From Sorghum bicolor (Eukaryota > Streptophyta > Magnoliopsida > Poales > Poaceae), in the NCBI RefSeq assembly GCF_000003195.3, contig NW_018396412.1:230745-294744 (forward strand): DNA of 64,000 nt, written 5' to 3'. Position 1 is the first letter of the stretch; each line of letters starts with the position of its first letter. This document shows, in pieces, positions 26,787 to 36,572 of the stretch. The notes below the pieces were generated by a model. The model saw only the letters and a list, made by a program, of their open reading frames with translations. It was not told the origin of the DNA and searched no databases. The position numbers were made by a program, and so were the translations under genes.

Positions 26787-27649
26787 TGAAAGGTCCTTGT
26801 TTGGTTTTGGTAATTGAGTGACAACTTAGGTGAACTAATAGTGTTTATGTGAGATACATAGGAGATTAGTCCACATGTGATGATATGATGATGGAGGAGC
26901 TCATTGCATATGAGACATGTCATGGAGTCATGTGACCAAGGTGGAGAAGATCAAGATGAGGCTTGGCTCGATGGACCGGTTGCAAGAGTGAAGGGCAAGT
27001 CGGAGGCTTTGAAGCGAGGGACCACGTGTGACAGTGAAGCTTGAGCAAGACTTGGCGCCGATGGACTAAGGCAACGGTGAAGAGCAAGCAAGGTCAAGAT
27101 CGATGAACCAATACGGTCACGTGATGATATGAAGTGGATCATATCATTTGGTGATTGGTTGGTGCATGTGTTGCATCAACATTGGAGGAGATGGAATGGA
27201 AAGCGCAAGGCAAAGGTATAACCTAGGGCTTTTCCATTTCACCAGTCATAGGTGTGTAGAGAAGTTTATGATCGGATTTAGGATAGATGGCTGTACTATC
27301 AAGAGGGACAAACTTGTTTGCATATCAGTCATCTAGTGCCACTTGAGCGATCTAACTTTGCATACATGTTAGGATCGAGTGGCGTGGCAAGTTGAGAGGC
27401 TAACTCCTTTGGGAAAATGTTTGTGAAAATGCTAACACACTTGCACATGGAGGTGTACACTTGGTGGTGTTGGCACATTTACAAAGGAGGTGGAGTTCCT
27501 AGGGTTGAGAGGGGTTTGGGTTCCTCTCTCCCTCCCGCCGAGCTTGCGAGGCGAGATTCGCCGGTTTTGAGAATATTAAGTGCATATTTTATATTGCGCC
27601 GGTGGGAATTTAGGAGAAGTCGCGGGAGTGATTCTCTCTCAGAAACACT

Positions 27650-28150
27650 CACTGGACGCACTACGTGGAGGCACCGGACGCTGGCCTTTAGCGTTCGATG
27701 TATTGTCGGGTCTGTCCAGAGTGCACCGGACGCACCGGAGTGAGTCCGGTGCTCAGCGTCCGGTGTGCGGGCGGTTTGGTGACCCTCTCTACGCATAAGT
27801 CCGGTGAGCACCGGACGCTCAGGGTGCGTCCGGTGGCTCGCGTCCGGTGACCCTGCGCGTTTTCAGACCTCTCTGAGTTTAGGACCGGTGTGCACCGGAC
27901 GCGTCCGGTGGCAACTTGCTCAGCGTCCGGTGGCTCGCGTCTGGTGACCCTGCGAGTTTGCGGAGCTCTCTGCGCACGAGTCCGGTGTGCACCGGACGCG
28001 TCCGGTGGTGCTGTGTAGGCGCGCGTGCGCAGTAGCCATTGGCAGCAACGGTCGAGTTCAAACGGCTAGTGACACGTGGCTAACGCCTGAGCACCGGACG
28101 CTAGGAGTTGAGCGTCCGGTGGCTCCCTATGAGCGTCCGGTGCCCTCGTG
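27650..28150. repeat. GC-rich imperfect repeats with palindromic core in solo LTR
   Basis: Many copies of GCGTCCGGTG and its inverse CACCGGACGC. A perfect 18-bp palindrome CACCGGACGCGTCCGGTG occurs at 27893-27910 and 27990-28007, 97 bp apart, inside a tandemly repeated segment of about 97 bp that also repeats GTGACCCTGCG. A more degenerate earlier copy is visible near 27770. Confidence 0.8.
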
Positions 28151-28193
28151 TTTTGCCAAGTGAAGGGGCAACGGCTAGTTTAGCCCTTGGGGC

Positions 28194-28201
28194 TATAAAT
28201 A
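28194..28201 (+). promoter_or_regulatory. TATA box of solo LTR
   Basis: GGGGCTATAAATAGAAG context, about 1.4 kb into the LTR. It matches a plant core-promoter TATA box and sets the transcription direction as plus. The U3/R boundary would lie about 30 bp downstream. Confidence 0.7.
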
Positions 28202-29299
28202 GAAGTGGTGGCCGACCTTGGCGGGCAGAGAGCACCCTTGTGACTTAGTGTCCATGCTTGGGGAGTGCTAGGAAAGCCTCTAACTCACTTGTGCTTGCAA
28301 GAGTGCGAATCAATAGCGAGTGAGTGATTCTAGTGCGTTGCATTGAGAGATTGCATCGAGTGGCACTAGGTGTTCGTGTTGCAAGCCGGTGGTGCTTGTT
28401 ACTCTTGGAGGTTGCCACCTCCTAGACGGCTTGGTGGCTTGTGACTCCGTCAAAGCACGCAAGGAGATTGTGTAGTGCTCCGGAGAAGAGATTGTGAGGG
28501 GTACGGTGCTCACCCCGCGGGTATCGCGAAGAGCAACTCTAGTTGAGCGAGACGTGAAGAGCGACAAGTGGTCCGGCTGGGTCAAGTGCTAGAGCTTGTG
28601 GTAAGCACTCCACGTGGGAGAGTGTGACTTGCGGGTCACCACTAGCAAGAGGACCGGCAGCAACCTTGGAGCTTGTGTCAACGGGGACGTAGCTTGGTGG
28701 CAACCAAGTGAACCTCGAAAGAAAATCATCATGTCAACTTTGTTCTTCCCGTTGGTTTGCAAGTCCCTAACACAAGCTTGTTCTTACTTTCATATACTTG
28801 TGCTTGTGTAGTTGCTCTTGTAATTAGTTAGCTTGCGTAGATTGCTAGTTACCTTCTTGCTTGTGTAGCTAGAAGTAGTTCCCTTGCGTGACTAATTTGG
28901 TTTGTGTAACCTTGTTAGTCACATTGCTTAGTTTGTGTAACTAAGTACTTTTGTGCTCTCTAATTTAGCATTGGTTGCCTTGTTGTTGAGCTTTGCTAGT
29001 GAGCTTAGGAGCTTTGTGCTTTTGCTTACTAGTTGTGTAGAAGCTCCTCGGTTTGCAAAGTACCAGTGGCATAGGTTTGTGTGACCTTGCTCCTAGAATT
29101 GGTTAGGCGAGCTCTTGCTAAGGTTGCACCTTGTTTGCTTGTTTAGGATCTTTTACTAGGTGCTAGAGAACTTAGATAGAGGGGTGTAGTCTTGGCTAAA
29201 CTGATAGTTTTAATTCCGCATTTGTCTCGGTTAGCCGGCGTAATAATTTTTAGAAAGGACTATTCACCCCCCCCTCTAGTCCGCCATCTTGACCCTTCA

Positions 29300-29304
29300 G
29301 TGCT
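29300..29304. other. Target-site duplication GTGCT, right copy
   Basis: Matches 26782-26786. Satellite continues directly with TCCACAATG. Confidence 0.9.
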
Positions 29305-30782
29305 TCCACAATGATTTCTGACCCTATGGTGCATTAGGCGCAAACCGTGCACGTATCTACCACTAAAACTAACATTGTCTCTAAATAGACCCAAGCGATA
29401 ATCCATATGACAAATGTCATCTAGGAGTTCTATTGGGTGCGTCTAAATAGATTTCTGAGCATATGGTACGTTCCATGCAAACCATGCACCTATCTTGCAT
29501 CAAGATTAGCACTATCTCCAAACAGATCGAAAAGAGCTTCCACTTAAGCCTCTTCACCTAAGAGTATTATCTGGTGCTTCTACAATGGTTTCTGAGCCTA
29601 TGGTGCATTATGTGCAAACCATGCACCAATCTTGCACCTAAACTAACACTGACTCTAAACGGACCGAAGCGAGATTCCATATGACACACATCATTTAGGA
29701 GTTCTATCGGGTGCGTCCAAATTGATTTCTGAGAATATGGTACATTCCATGCAAACCGTACACCTATCTTGCATCAAGATTAGCACTATCTCCAAACAGA
29801 TAGAACTGAGCTTTCACTTGAGCCTCTTCACCTAGGAGTACCATTGGGAACTTCTACAACAATTTTTGATCCTATGGTGCACGGGCACAAACCACGCGCC
29901 TATCATGCACTGAAACTAATACTATCTCCAACTGTACTGAACCGAGATTCCATATGACACACTTCATCTATTAGTTCCATCAAGTGCATCTAGCAGTTCC
30001 TTCAGGTGTGTCCAAATTAATTTCTGAGCATATGGTACATTCCATGCAAACCGTGCGCCTATCTTGCATCAAGATTAGAACTATCTTCACCAAGGAGTAC
30101 CACTAGGTGCGTCCAAAATGGTTTCTTTGACTATGGTACATTATGTGCCAACCGTGCACCTATCTTGCACAGAAACTAACACTATCTCCAAATAGACCGA
30201 AGCAAGATTCCATATGACACACATCATCTAGGAGTTCTATCGGGTGTGTCCAATTATGATTTTTGAACATATGGAATGTTCCAAGCAAACCATGCACCTA
30301 TCTTGCATCAAGATTAACACTATATCAAAATAGACCAAACCGAGCTTTCACTTGAGTCTCTTCATCTAGGCATACCATCGAGTGCTTCCATAATGGTTTC
30401 TGACCCTATGGTGCATTTGGTGCCAACCGTGCACCTATCTTGCACTGAAACTAACATTGTCTCTAAATAGACCAAAGCGAGACTCCATATGACACACATC
30501 ATCTAAGAGTTCTGTTGGGTGCATCCAAATTGATTTCTAAGCATATGGTATGTTCCATGCAAACCGTGCACCTATCTGACATCAAGATTAGCACTATCTC
30601 AAAAGAGACCGAACCAGGCTTCCACTTCAGCCTCTTCACCTAGGAGTATCATCGGGGTGCTTCCACAATGGTTTCTGAGCCTATGGTGCATTAGGCGCAA
30701 ACAATGCACCTATCTTACACCAAAACTAACATTGTCTCTAAACAGACCGAATCGAGATTCTATATGACACACATTATCTACG
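29300..30782 (+). repeat. Centromeric satellite array, forward orientation
   Basis: 137-bp monomers, direct continuation of the array interrupted by the solo LTR. It contains the 21-bp duplication near 29971 and corresponds to 62526-64000 monomer by monomer. It ends with the left target-site copy CTACG (30778-30782) of element A. Confidence 0.9.
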
Positions 30783-31728
30783 TGTCGAGGATATCAGTAA
30801 GGGATACCCCAACTGATGTCCATGTCGAGATTATCCGAACACGAAATTCGAGTACAGGCTATCGTCGAATACGGAAACGGGCTCGAGCGAATCGGAAGAC
30901 GTCGAGCGCAAGGACGCCGCCCGCCGCCTGACGCGAGCACGGGAACCAGGGCATTTAATGCGCCTGTCGCGTTCCCACCTAACACACCAGTCATGGGATG
31001 CGTGATAGGGAACAGGCACCCGTCCCATCATTCTTTTTGCAGCCTTCCCCACCAAATAACCCAGAGCGTGTCAGGACGCAGGAAGCATGGTCGGAACGTC
31101 TAATCAAGACCCCCTCGAGACGTCCAAGGTCAGCACTCTGGCTAGCAAGGCGTTACACGGCGACCGACCCTCGACCAGACACGTTTCCTTCCTGGGGAAG
31201 GGTTGGGCGTCGAATGACAACACCATAACCGCTCCGAAGTATCTGCCACCATAACGTACAGGCGTGCAGCAGACAAACAAGCCCAAGACGGCGTACAGAG
31301 CAGGATATAGGGGCACGCGTAATCATCATCAAGCTACCGGGACGGGACGGCTCGAGACCACGCCGGTACGGAGACCTCGAGTAGGTCAGCACGCCATGCC
31401 CCTATCGACCCCTACTCTGACGCCTACACATGTACCCTAGGCCCCTCCTTGGAACTATAAAAGGGGAGGCCTGGGAGCGATCATGCGAGACAACACTAAC
31501 ACGTAGTAGAGCTTCCATACTCTATCCCAGTTCATACACGCTTGTATTCACCCCTGTACAAGCACTTAGGTACAAGATAATACAAACTCTCCTCCCCCGC
31601 TGGACGTAGGGCCTTCTCTTGCCCGAACTAGGATAAATCTTTGTGTCTTCTTGCATCACCATCTGGAAAAGGGAGCACACATACAAATTTACTCGTTGGT
31701 GTGACCCCCCGTGGGGAAAACACCGACA
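30783..31728 (+). repeat. 5' LTR of element A
   Basis: Starts TGTCGAGGATATCAG and ends AACACCGACA. It is 946 bp against 1030 bp for the 3' copy. The difference is one 84-bp deletion just after GAAATTCGA, between short TCGA direct repeats. TATA box at 31456. Confidence 0.95.
31456..31463 (+). promoter_or_regulatory. TATA box, 5' LTR A
   Basis: TATAAAAG in the context GGAACTATAAAAGGGGAGG, a strong plant TATA box about 270 bp before the LTR end. It is conserved in all four LTRs of the nest. Confidence 0.85.
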
Positions 31729-31730
31729 GT

Positions 31731-31750
31731 TGGCGCGCCAGGTAGGGGTC
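31731..31750 (+). other. Primer binding site, tRNA-Arg type, element A
   Basis: TGGCGCGCCAGGTAGGGGTC starts 2 nt after the LTR end. It is complementary to the 3' end of a tRNA finishing GACCCCTACCTGGCGCGCCA, which I recall as plant tRNA-Arg(CCU). The same site follows the LTR of element B. Confidence 0.8.
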
Positions 31751-31786
31751 CTGCATGTTTTTCACCGACTTCCCATTCCTTTCCAG

Positions 31787-34700
31787 ATGGCCACTCTCGC
31801 CTCGCCGATCCCGCGCTCCACGGTGATTTGGTTTGGGAGTCTTGAGTTCATGTCTACCGGCTCCGGCTATGACATGATCTTGCTCTCGATCAAAGGACTG
31901 GGAGGAGCCCGCGTTGCGCCAGCACGGTTGAGGGCCCCGAGACATCCTCGCCACCACGCCTCCCCACCCAAGAAGAGGCATGGACAGCACCACCGTCGCC
32001 CTTCAGCCTCGTCACGACCGACAGTTCGTGCCAAGCAGGAGGTGACACAGGAGCCGACAGCACCGCATGCCGGAACCGTGGGCATGACGGCTCAGCGCCG
32101 CGAGGATCACACAACGACAGGAGGTGATGCGCCCCGCGCACTCTCCCCCACCGCCAGGCTAATTCCACACGGGTTGTTCGCCCCAAGAAGAGCGTTGCCG
32201 TTCGGCCTGGACAATGCCGCGGCTTCGCTCGCCAGGACAATATGTCCGAACGCCCAGACGTACGTGGAAAGATCAATGGTCCTCCCACGCGACAATGGAG
32301 CACGGCCACAGACGTCCGAGCTACCAGACTTTTCGCAGGTACGAGGCCTCCGCCGCCTAGGTCCTGGGCGGTACACGATTATCTCCCTCAGGCAGCGGCT
32401 GCTGGAGGAAGGACGCGGATGCTTCTACGCCACCGAGCCGAACTCCGGCTCGGAATCCGACAGCTATGACCCTACTAGGGCGTGCTTCCATGTCGACGGG
32501 GCGGTGGAAACTACCGACAAAGCACAAGACGCTGCTGCTGGTGGTCGAGCCCCTGCAGCAAGGGAAGACCCCAAGACGCCTGGGAACGATAGACAGGTCC
32601 ACCCACTTCCACAGGAAGACAGAGCCGCGCAACTTGCGCAGCTACGAGAGCTCAAGACGAAACTCGACGAAGATCGTGAGCGTCTCGTCCTGCTCGAGCA
32701 AATCCTTGAGCAGGACCTGCCTTACCCGCCTGGCGGAAGCGTCCGCAGACGGGCTCGCGAGGTGCATAGGCAGATCGTCGGGGACGGGGAGCCAGAACAA
32801 CCTGTCAGTCGCTTTCCTCGAGCGGGCCAGAATGTTGTGGCGGCAACGATGCTGTTGCGCAACATGCCCGAGCCATCGAACTCCCAAGCACGACGCATCC
32901 GAGACGAGGTGCAAACTTTGCTCCAGGTGGCGGCAGTTCAGCAAGCAGAGAGCTCGGCCTCCCGATGTCGAGGGGCAGCCACTGAAAAGCGCGATGAGCC
33001 AGCCCAAAATGAAAAGGAGGTGTCGGTCCATCAGCAGCCGCCTCCTCGAGGGAGAAAGACCGCACTCGTCCTCCTCGTCGACAACCAGCAACGACACGAC
33101 GCGCGATGCGATATCGACGAGAATCGTCGCCGTAGGTATGGGGACGCGGAAGAACGCGGTTATAGCACCCACCGCGGCGGGAGATACGACAGCGACGAGG
33201 ACCGGATGGCCCCGGAACCACCAGGCCCGCGGGTGTTCAGCAGGGCAATCCGCAGCACGCCGCTGCCCAGCCCATTCCGACCCCCGACCAGCATCGCAAA
33301 GTACAACGGCGAGACCAAGCCAGAGCTGTGGCTGGCAGATTTCAGGCTGGCCTGTCAGCTAGGAGGCGCTCAAGGGGATGATCGAGCCATCATCAGACAG
33401 TTGCCGCTCTTCCTCTCCGACACCGCCCGCAGATGGCTCGAGGAGCTCCCGGCCAACCAAATTTACGATTGGGCCGATTTGGTCAGGGTGTTCGAGGGCA
33501 ACTTCAAAGGAACCTACATACGACCTGGCAACTCGTGGGACTTCAGCAAATGCAAGCAGAAGTCGGGAGAAACCCTCCGAGAATATGCTCGACGCTTCTC
33601 GAAGCAGCGCACCGAGCTGCCACACATCCCTGACCAAGACGTCATCCTGGCCTTTGTCTCTGGTACCACCAATCAAGACTTGGTGCGAGAATTAGGTCGG
33701 AATCGCCCTCAGACCGTCGACGAGCTGATGGACGTAGTGGCAAACTACGCTGCTGGGGAAGAAGCGGTGGGCGCCTTCTTCAGCTATGAAGGGAGGAGGG
33801 GCAAGCAGCCCGCCGATGAGGATGAGGGCCCAGTCGAGGGCCCAAGAAGAACAAGAAGAAGAAGAAAACACAGCCGTTCCTGTGGGAAGACCTCAACGAC
33901 GATCTCGTCGCCGCCATGGAATGCAAAAGGCCTCGAGGCCCTCCAGAGGGGGGCATCTTCGATAAGATGCTAAAGGAGCCATGCCCTTACCATAAGGGAG
34001 GAGCCAACCACAAGCTTGAGGACTGTCGTATGCTGAAAAAGCATTTTGACGGCCTGGGGTTCAGGAAGGACACGCGCGACGACCCAAAGAAGGAGAAGAG
34101 CGGCGACAAGGAGGACAACAAAGACGATGACGGTTTCCCAGCCGTCCACAACTGCTACATGATCTATGGCGGACCCTCGACGCAGTTGACTGCAAGGCAG
34201 CGCAAGAGGGAACGCCGTGCGGTCTTCGCAGCAAGAATGGCGGTGCCCCAGTACCTCAGCTGGTCGAGCACCCCCATCACCTTCGATCGAGAGGACCACC
34301 CCGACAAGGTGATCGCCCCTGGCGTCTACCCGCTCGTCGTCGACCCCATCATCGTCAACACCCGGCTCTCAAAAGTGCTGATGGACGGTGGTAGCAGCCT
34401 CAACATCATCTACCTCGAGACCCTCGACCTCCTAGGCATCAACAGGGCGCAGCTCCAGCCAAGCGCCGGAGGCTTCCATGGTGTCGTACCAGGAAAGAAG
34501 GCGTTGCCGGTAGGTCGAATCGACCTACTGGTTTGCTTTGGCACGGCGCCCAACTTCAGAAAGGAGACCCTCACCTTTGAGGTAGTGGGATTCCGAGGTA
34601 CATACCACGCCATCATCGGGCGCCCGGGTTACGCCAAATTCATGGCCATCCCCAACTACACCTACCTGAAGCTGAAGATGCCCGGTCCCAAGGGCGTCAT

Positions 34701-34944
34701 CACCGTCAGCTCCTCTTTCGAGCACGCATACGAGTGCGACGTCGAATGCGTCGAGTATGGAGAAGCGGTCGAGAGTTCCACCGAGCTCGCCTCGAAGCTC
34801 GAGGCCCTGGCCGCAGAGGCTCCAGAGCCTAAGCGCCATGCGGGCAGCTTGGAGCCAGCAGAAGGAACAAAGAAGATCCCGCTCGACCCTAACAACTCCG
34901 ACGGCAAGGTGCTGACGATCAGCGCCGACCTCGACCCCAAATAG
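31787..34944 (+). pseudogene. gag-pro: Gag-protease polyprotein of element A, frameshifted
   Basis: Capsid and aspartic protease polyprotein. The ATG at 31787 (MATLASP) is chosen because it follows the primer site and is conserved in B. The frame is open for about 680 codons. It includes an arginine/proline-rich N-terminal part, a coiled-coil-like stretch near 32640-32730, and the retrotransposon gag domain (ARRWLEELP through FVSGT, about 33420-33670). A 1-nt deletion near 33830 then moves the rest into another frame (33831-34944). That part has a zinc-knuckle variant (CPYHKGGANHKLEDC, C-x2-H-x5-H-x4-C) and the protease with the active-site motif LMDGGSS (Asp codon 34384-34386) and IIGRPGYA. 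It ends at UAG 34942-34944, directly in frame with reverse transcriptase. Apart from the single frameshift it is complete. Confidence 0.9.
34942..34944 (+). other. In-frame UAG between protease and RT, element A
   Basis: CCC AAA TAG GAA GCT. The reading frame before and after is the same. The identical stop with the same flank occurs in B at 42848-42850. Confidence 0.9.
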
Positions 34945-35472
34945 GAAGCTGTGCTCGTTGACTTTCTCCGTGCAAACGCCGACATGTTTGCACGGAGTCC
35001 CTCGGACATGCCGGGCATACCGAGGGAAGTCGCCGAGCACTCCTGGAAATTCGAGCCGGTTCCAAGCCAGTGAAGCAGCGGTTGCGCCGCTTCGATGAGG
35101 AGAAGCGCATGATCATTGGCGAGGAAATCCACAAGCTTTTGATGGCCGGATTCATCAAGGAGGTTCACCATCCCGACTGGTTAGCAAATCCTGTACTAGT
35201 TAAGAAAAAGAATGGGAAAATGAGGATGTGTGTCGATTATACAAGTTTAAATAAAGCATGTCCGAAAGTTCCTTTTGCATTACCTCGTATCGATCAAATT
35301 GTTGATTCAACTATGGGATGTGAAACCCTTTCTTTTCTTGATGCATATTCCGGTTATCATCAAATAAAAATGAAAGAGTCCGACCAGCTCGCGACATCTT
35401 TCATCACGCCTTTTGGGATGTACTGTTATGTAACCATGCCGTTCGGGCTTCGAAACGCGGGAGCTACATATC
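34945..35472 (+). pseudogene. pol: Pol of element A, part 1: RT N-terminal half, frameshifted and interrupted
   Basis: Begins right after the UAG and matches the start of the B pol. A 1-nt deletion near 35043-35050 shifts the frame; RT coding continues to 35467 in the new frame with PVLVKKKNGKMRMCVDYTSL, PRIDQIVDS, FLDAYSGYHQIKM and PFGLRNAGA. The coding is then cut by the 1095-bp solo LTR at 35473; the left target-site copy ATATC is 35468-35472. This piece covers the fingers and the first catalytic Asp (FLDAYSGY) of reverse transcriptase. Where B has ATG six bases after the stop, A has GTG. Confidence 0.9.
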
Positions 35473-36567
35473 TGATGAGGACATCAACACCAGCGATACA
35501 TATCCTACATCCTCTCCGACACAACCTGTAGCTGGTCCTCTTACTCGTGCTCGTGCCCGTCAACTCAACCTTCAAGTAAGTTCAGCTTTAAACTCTTGTC
35601 AATCATATTTAGACAATGGAGACACGTGCACTTTCGTGTTGCTCAGGAATAATGGACAAGATCAGCAAGGGAAGGTTCAACTGCATTCAGAATTTGAGGC
35701 AACACCAACTTTAAGGGCTGATTGCATATGGGAAGAGTGATAACTTAACAAAGGTGATTGGAGATCAGGTCCAAGCCTCCACAACATCCTCTATCAAGTT
35801 ACCACGTCGCTTCTAAAGCAAGGAAACAAAGAGTCCAAACCCAACACGTTTTGGGAGTTGGATTCGGACTGGAAAATAACTCTAACTTGTAAGGATCACC
35901 ACGGCGTCATATGGACTCCAACTGGGACGTTCCTATACTTGTTGGAAAGCTCATGAAGTCTACTTTCCAATGGGTCCAACCACATATCTATACAGCTTAT
36001 AAGTCGGGCGCAGTCCTTGTTTTCGTGCCGACACCTTTTTCTGTTTTGGTGCTGCGTCACCCTATTTTGGACCAATGGCCCATGTATCAAGTTGAGTCCA
36101 TTAGGGACGCGTCCTAGGGTTGGAGGACGACTCTAGCACCCCTTTGGTCGTCCTCCCCTCTATTTATTTACATCTAGAGCCGCCATGAACAACTGGGTTT
36201 TGTTTAGATCAAGTTTAGCCTTCGCTACTTGCTTGTAGGCGCGCGTGCAGGATCAGCCGCCCGTCTCCTTGTCTTCGGAACCCCATTGTTGATTAAGATT
36301 CAGTTTAAAACCTTCAATTCATCTTGCAAATTCAGTGCTTGTTTCCTCGTTCTTGCTAGTTCTTCGATTGCTTGCAGGACGGGAGCCCTAGGGGCTGGTT
36401 GTCGCGCTCCACAAGATCGTGACGGCTGTTGGACGTGGTGTATCGGTTGCTAAGGCGCGGTCTTGAGGGCTGTAGTCGGGCCGTGAACGTCATCTCCATC
36501 CACTAATCGAGTTATCCAGCGCCTCTCATCGAAAGATCAGGCCAAAAACCCTAGCGGGTTCGCATCA
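35473..36567 (+). mobile_element. Solo LTR (1095 bp) of an unrelated gypsy-type family, inside RT of element A
   Basis: Starts TGATG and ends CATCA, flanked by ATATC at 35468-35472 and 36568-36572. Removing it and one ATATC restores continuity of RT coding, as seen by comparison with B. A TATTTATTTA box lies at 36161. The first 267 bases (35474-35740) are an open frame resembling the C-terminal end of a grass Ty3/gypsy polyprotein. The end (GGTTCGCATCA) resembles LTR ends of Tekay/Del-like chromoviruses, but that assignment is from memory. No internal region remains, so it is a solo LTR. Confidence 0.87.
35474..35740 (+). pseudogene. C-terminal tail of a polyprotein encoded inside the solo LTR
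   Basis: An 88-codon open frame starting at the second base of the LTR and ending at TGA 35738-35740. It includes GPLTRARARQLNLQVSS and DTCTFVLLRN, which I recognise as the terminal segment of some grass Ty3/gypsy polyproteins. In the parent family the pol frame would run from the internal region into the 3' LTR. Here it has no upstream part and no start codon, so it is a fragment. The function of the tail is unknown to me. Confidence 0.65.
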
Positions 36568-36572
36568 ATATC

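Larger units (their letters stand above)
26787..29299 (+). mobile_element. Solo LTR, 2513 bp, probably Ty1/copia
   Basis: Begins TGAAAGGTC and ends GACCCTTCA, giving TG...CA ends with an imperfect 9-bp inversion, and is flanked by the 5-bp direct repeat GTGCT (26782-26786 and 29300-29304). The paralogous satellite position near 62521 has a single GTGCT and no insert, so the empty site is visible in the same window. A TATA box lies at 28194, and there is a GC-rich imperfect repeat region with CCGGACGC/GCGTCCGG motifs at about 27650-28150. The 3' end carries the C-rich stretch before TCTAGTCCGCC that I associate with LTR ends of grass copia (SIRE/Ji/Opie-like) elements. No internal retrotransposon coding region exists, so recombination between two LTRs is inferred. 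The lineage call is tentative; the solo-LTR call is firm. Confidence 0.85.

Noticed and set aside
27417..28061. Open frames of 60-110 codons inside the copia-type solo LTR
   Set aside because: They overlap on both strands within the GC-rich repeat region and have no recognisable domain.
31643..31786. Upstream extension of gag by 48 codons into the 5' LTR (also 39555-39698 in B)
   Set aside because: The frame is open in both copies, but it starts at a GTG and crosses the LTR end and primer site. A plant retrotransposon would use the ATG at 31787 or 39699.
31890..33221. Minus-strand open frames opposite gag (31890-32309, 32642-33172, 32805-33221)
   Set aside because: GC-rich shadows of the gag frame, not matched in lesion-free form in B and without splice or promoter signals.
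36101..36567. A separate host gene fragment between the RT halves of A
   Set aside because: The whole 35473-36567 segment has TG...CA ends and an ATATC target duplication, and contains a TATA-type box; it is a solo LTR.
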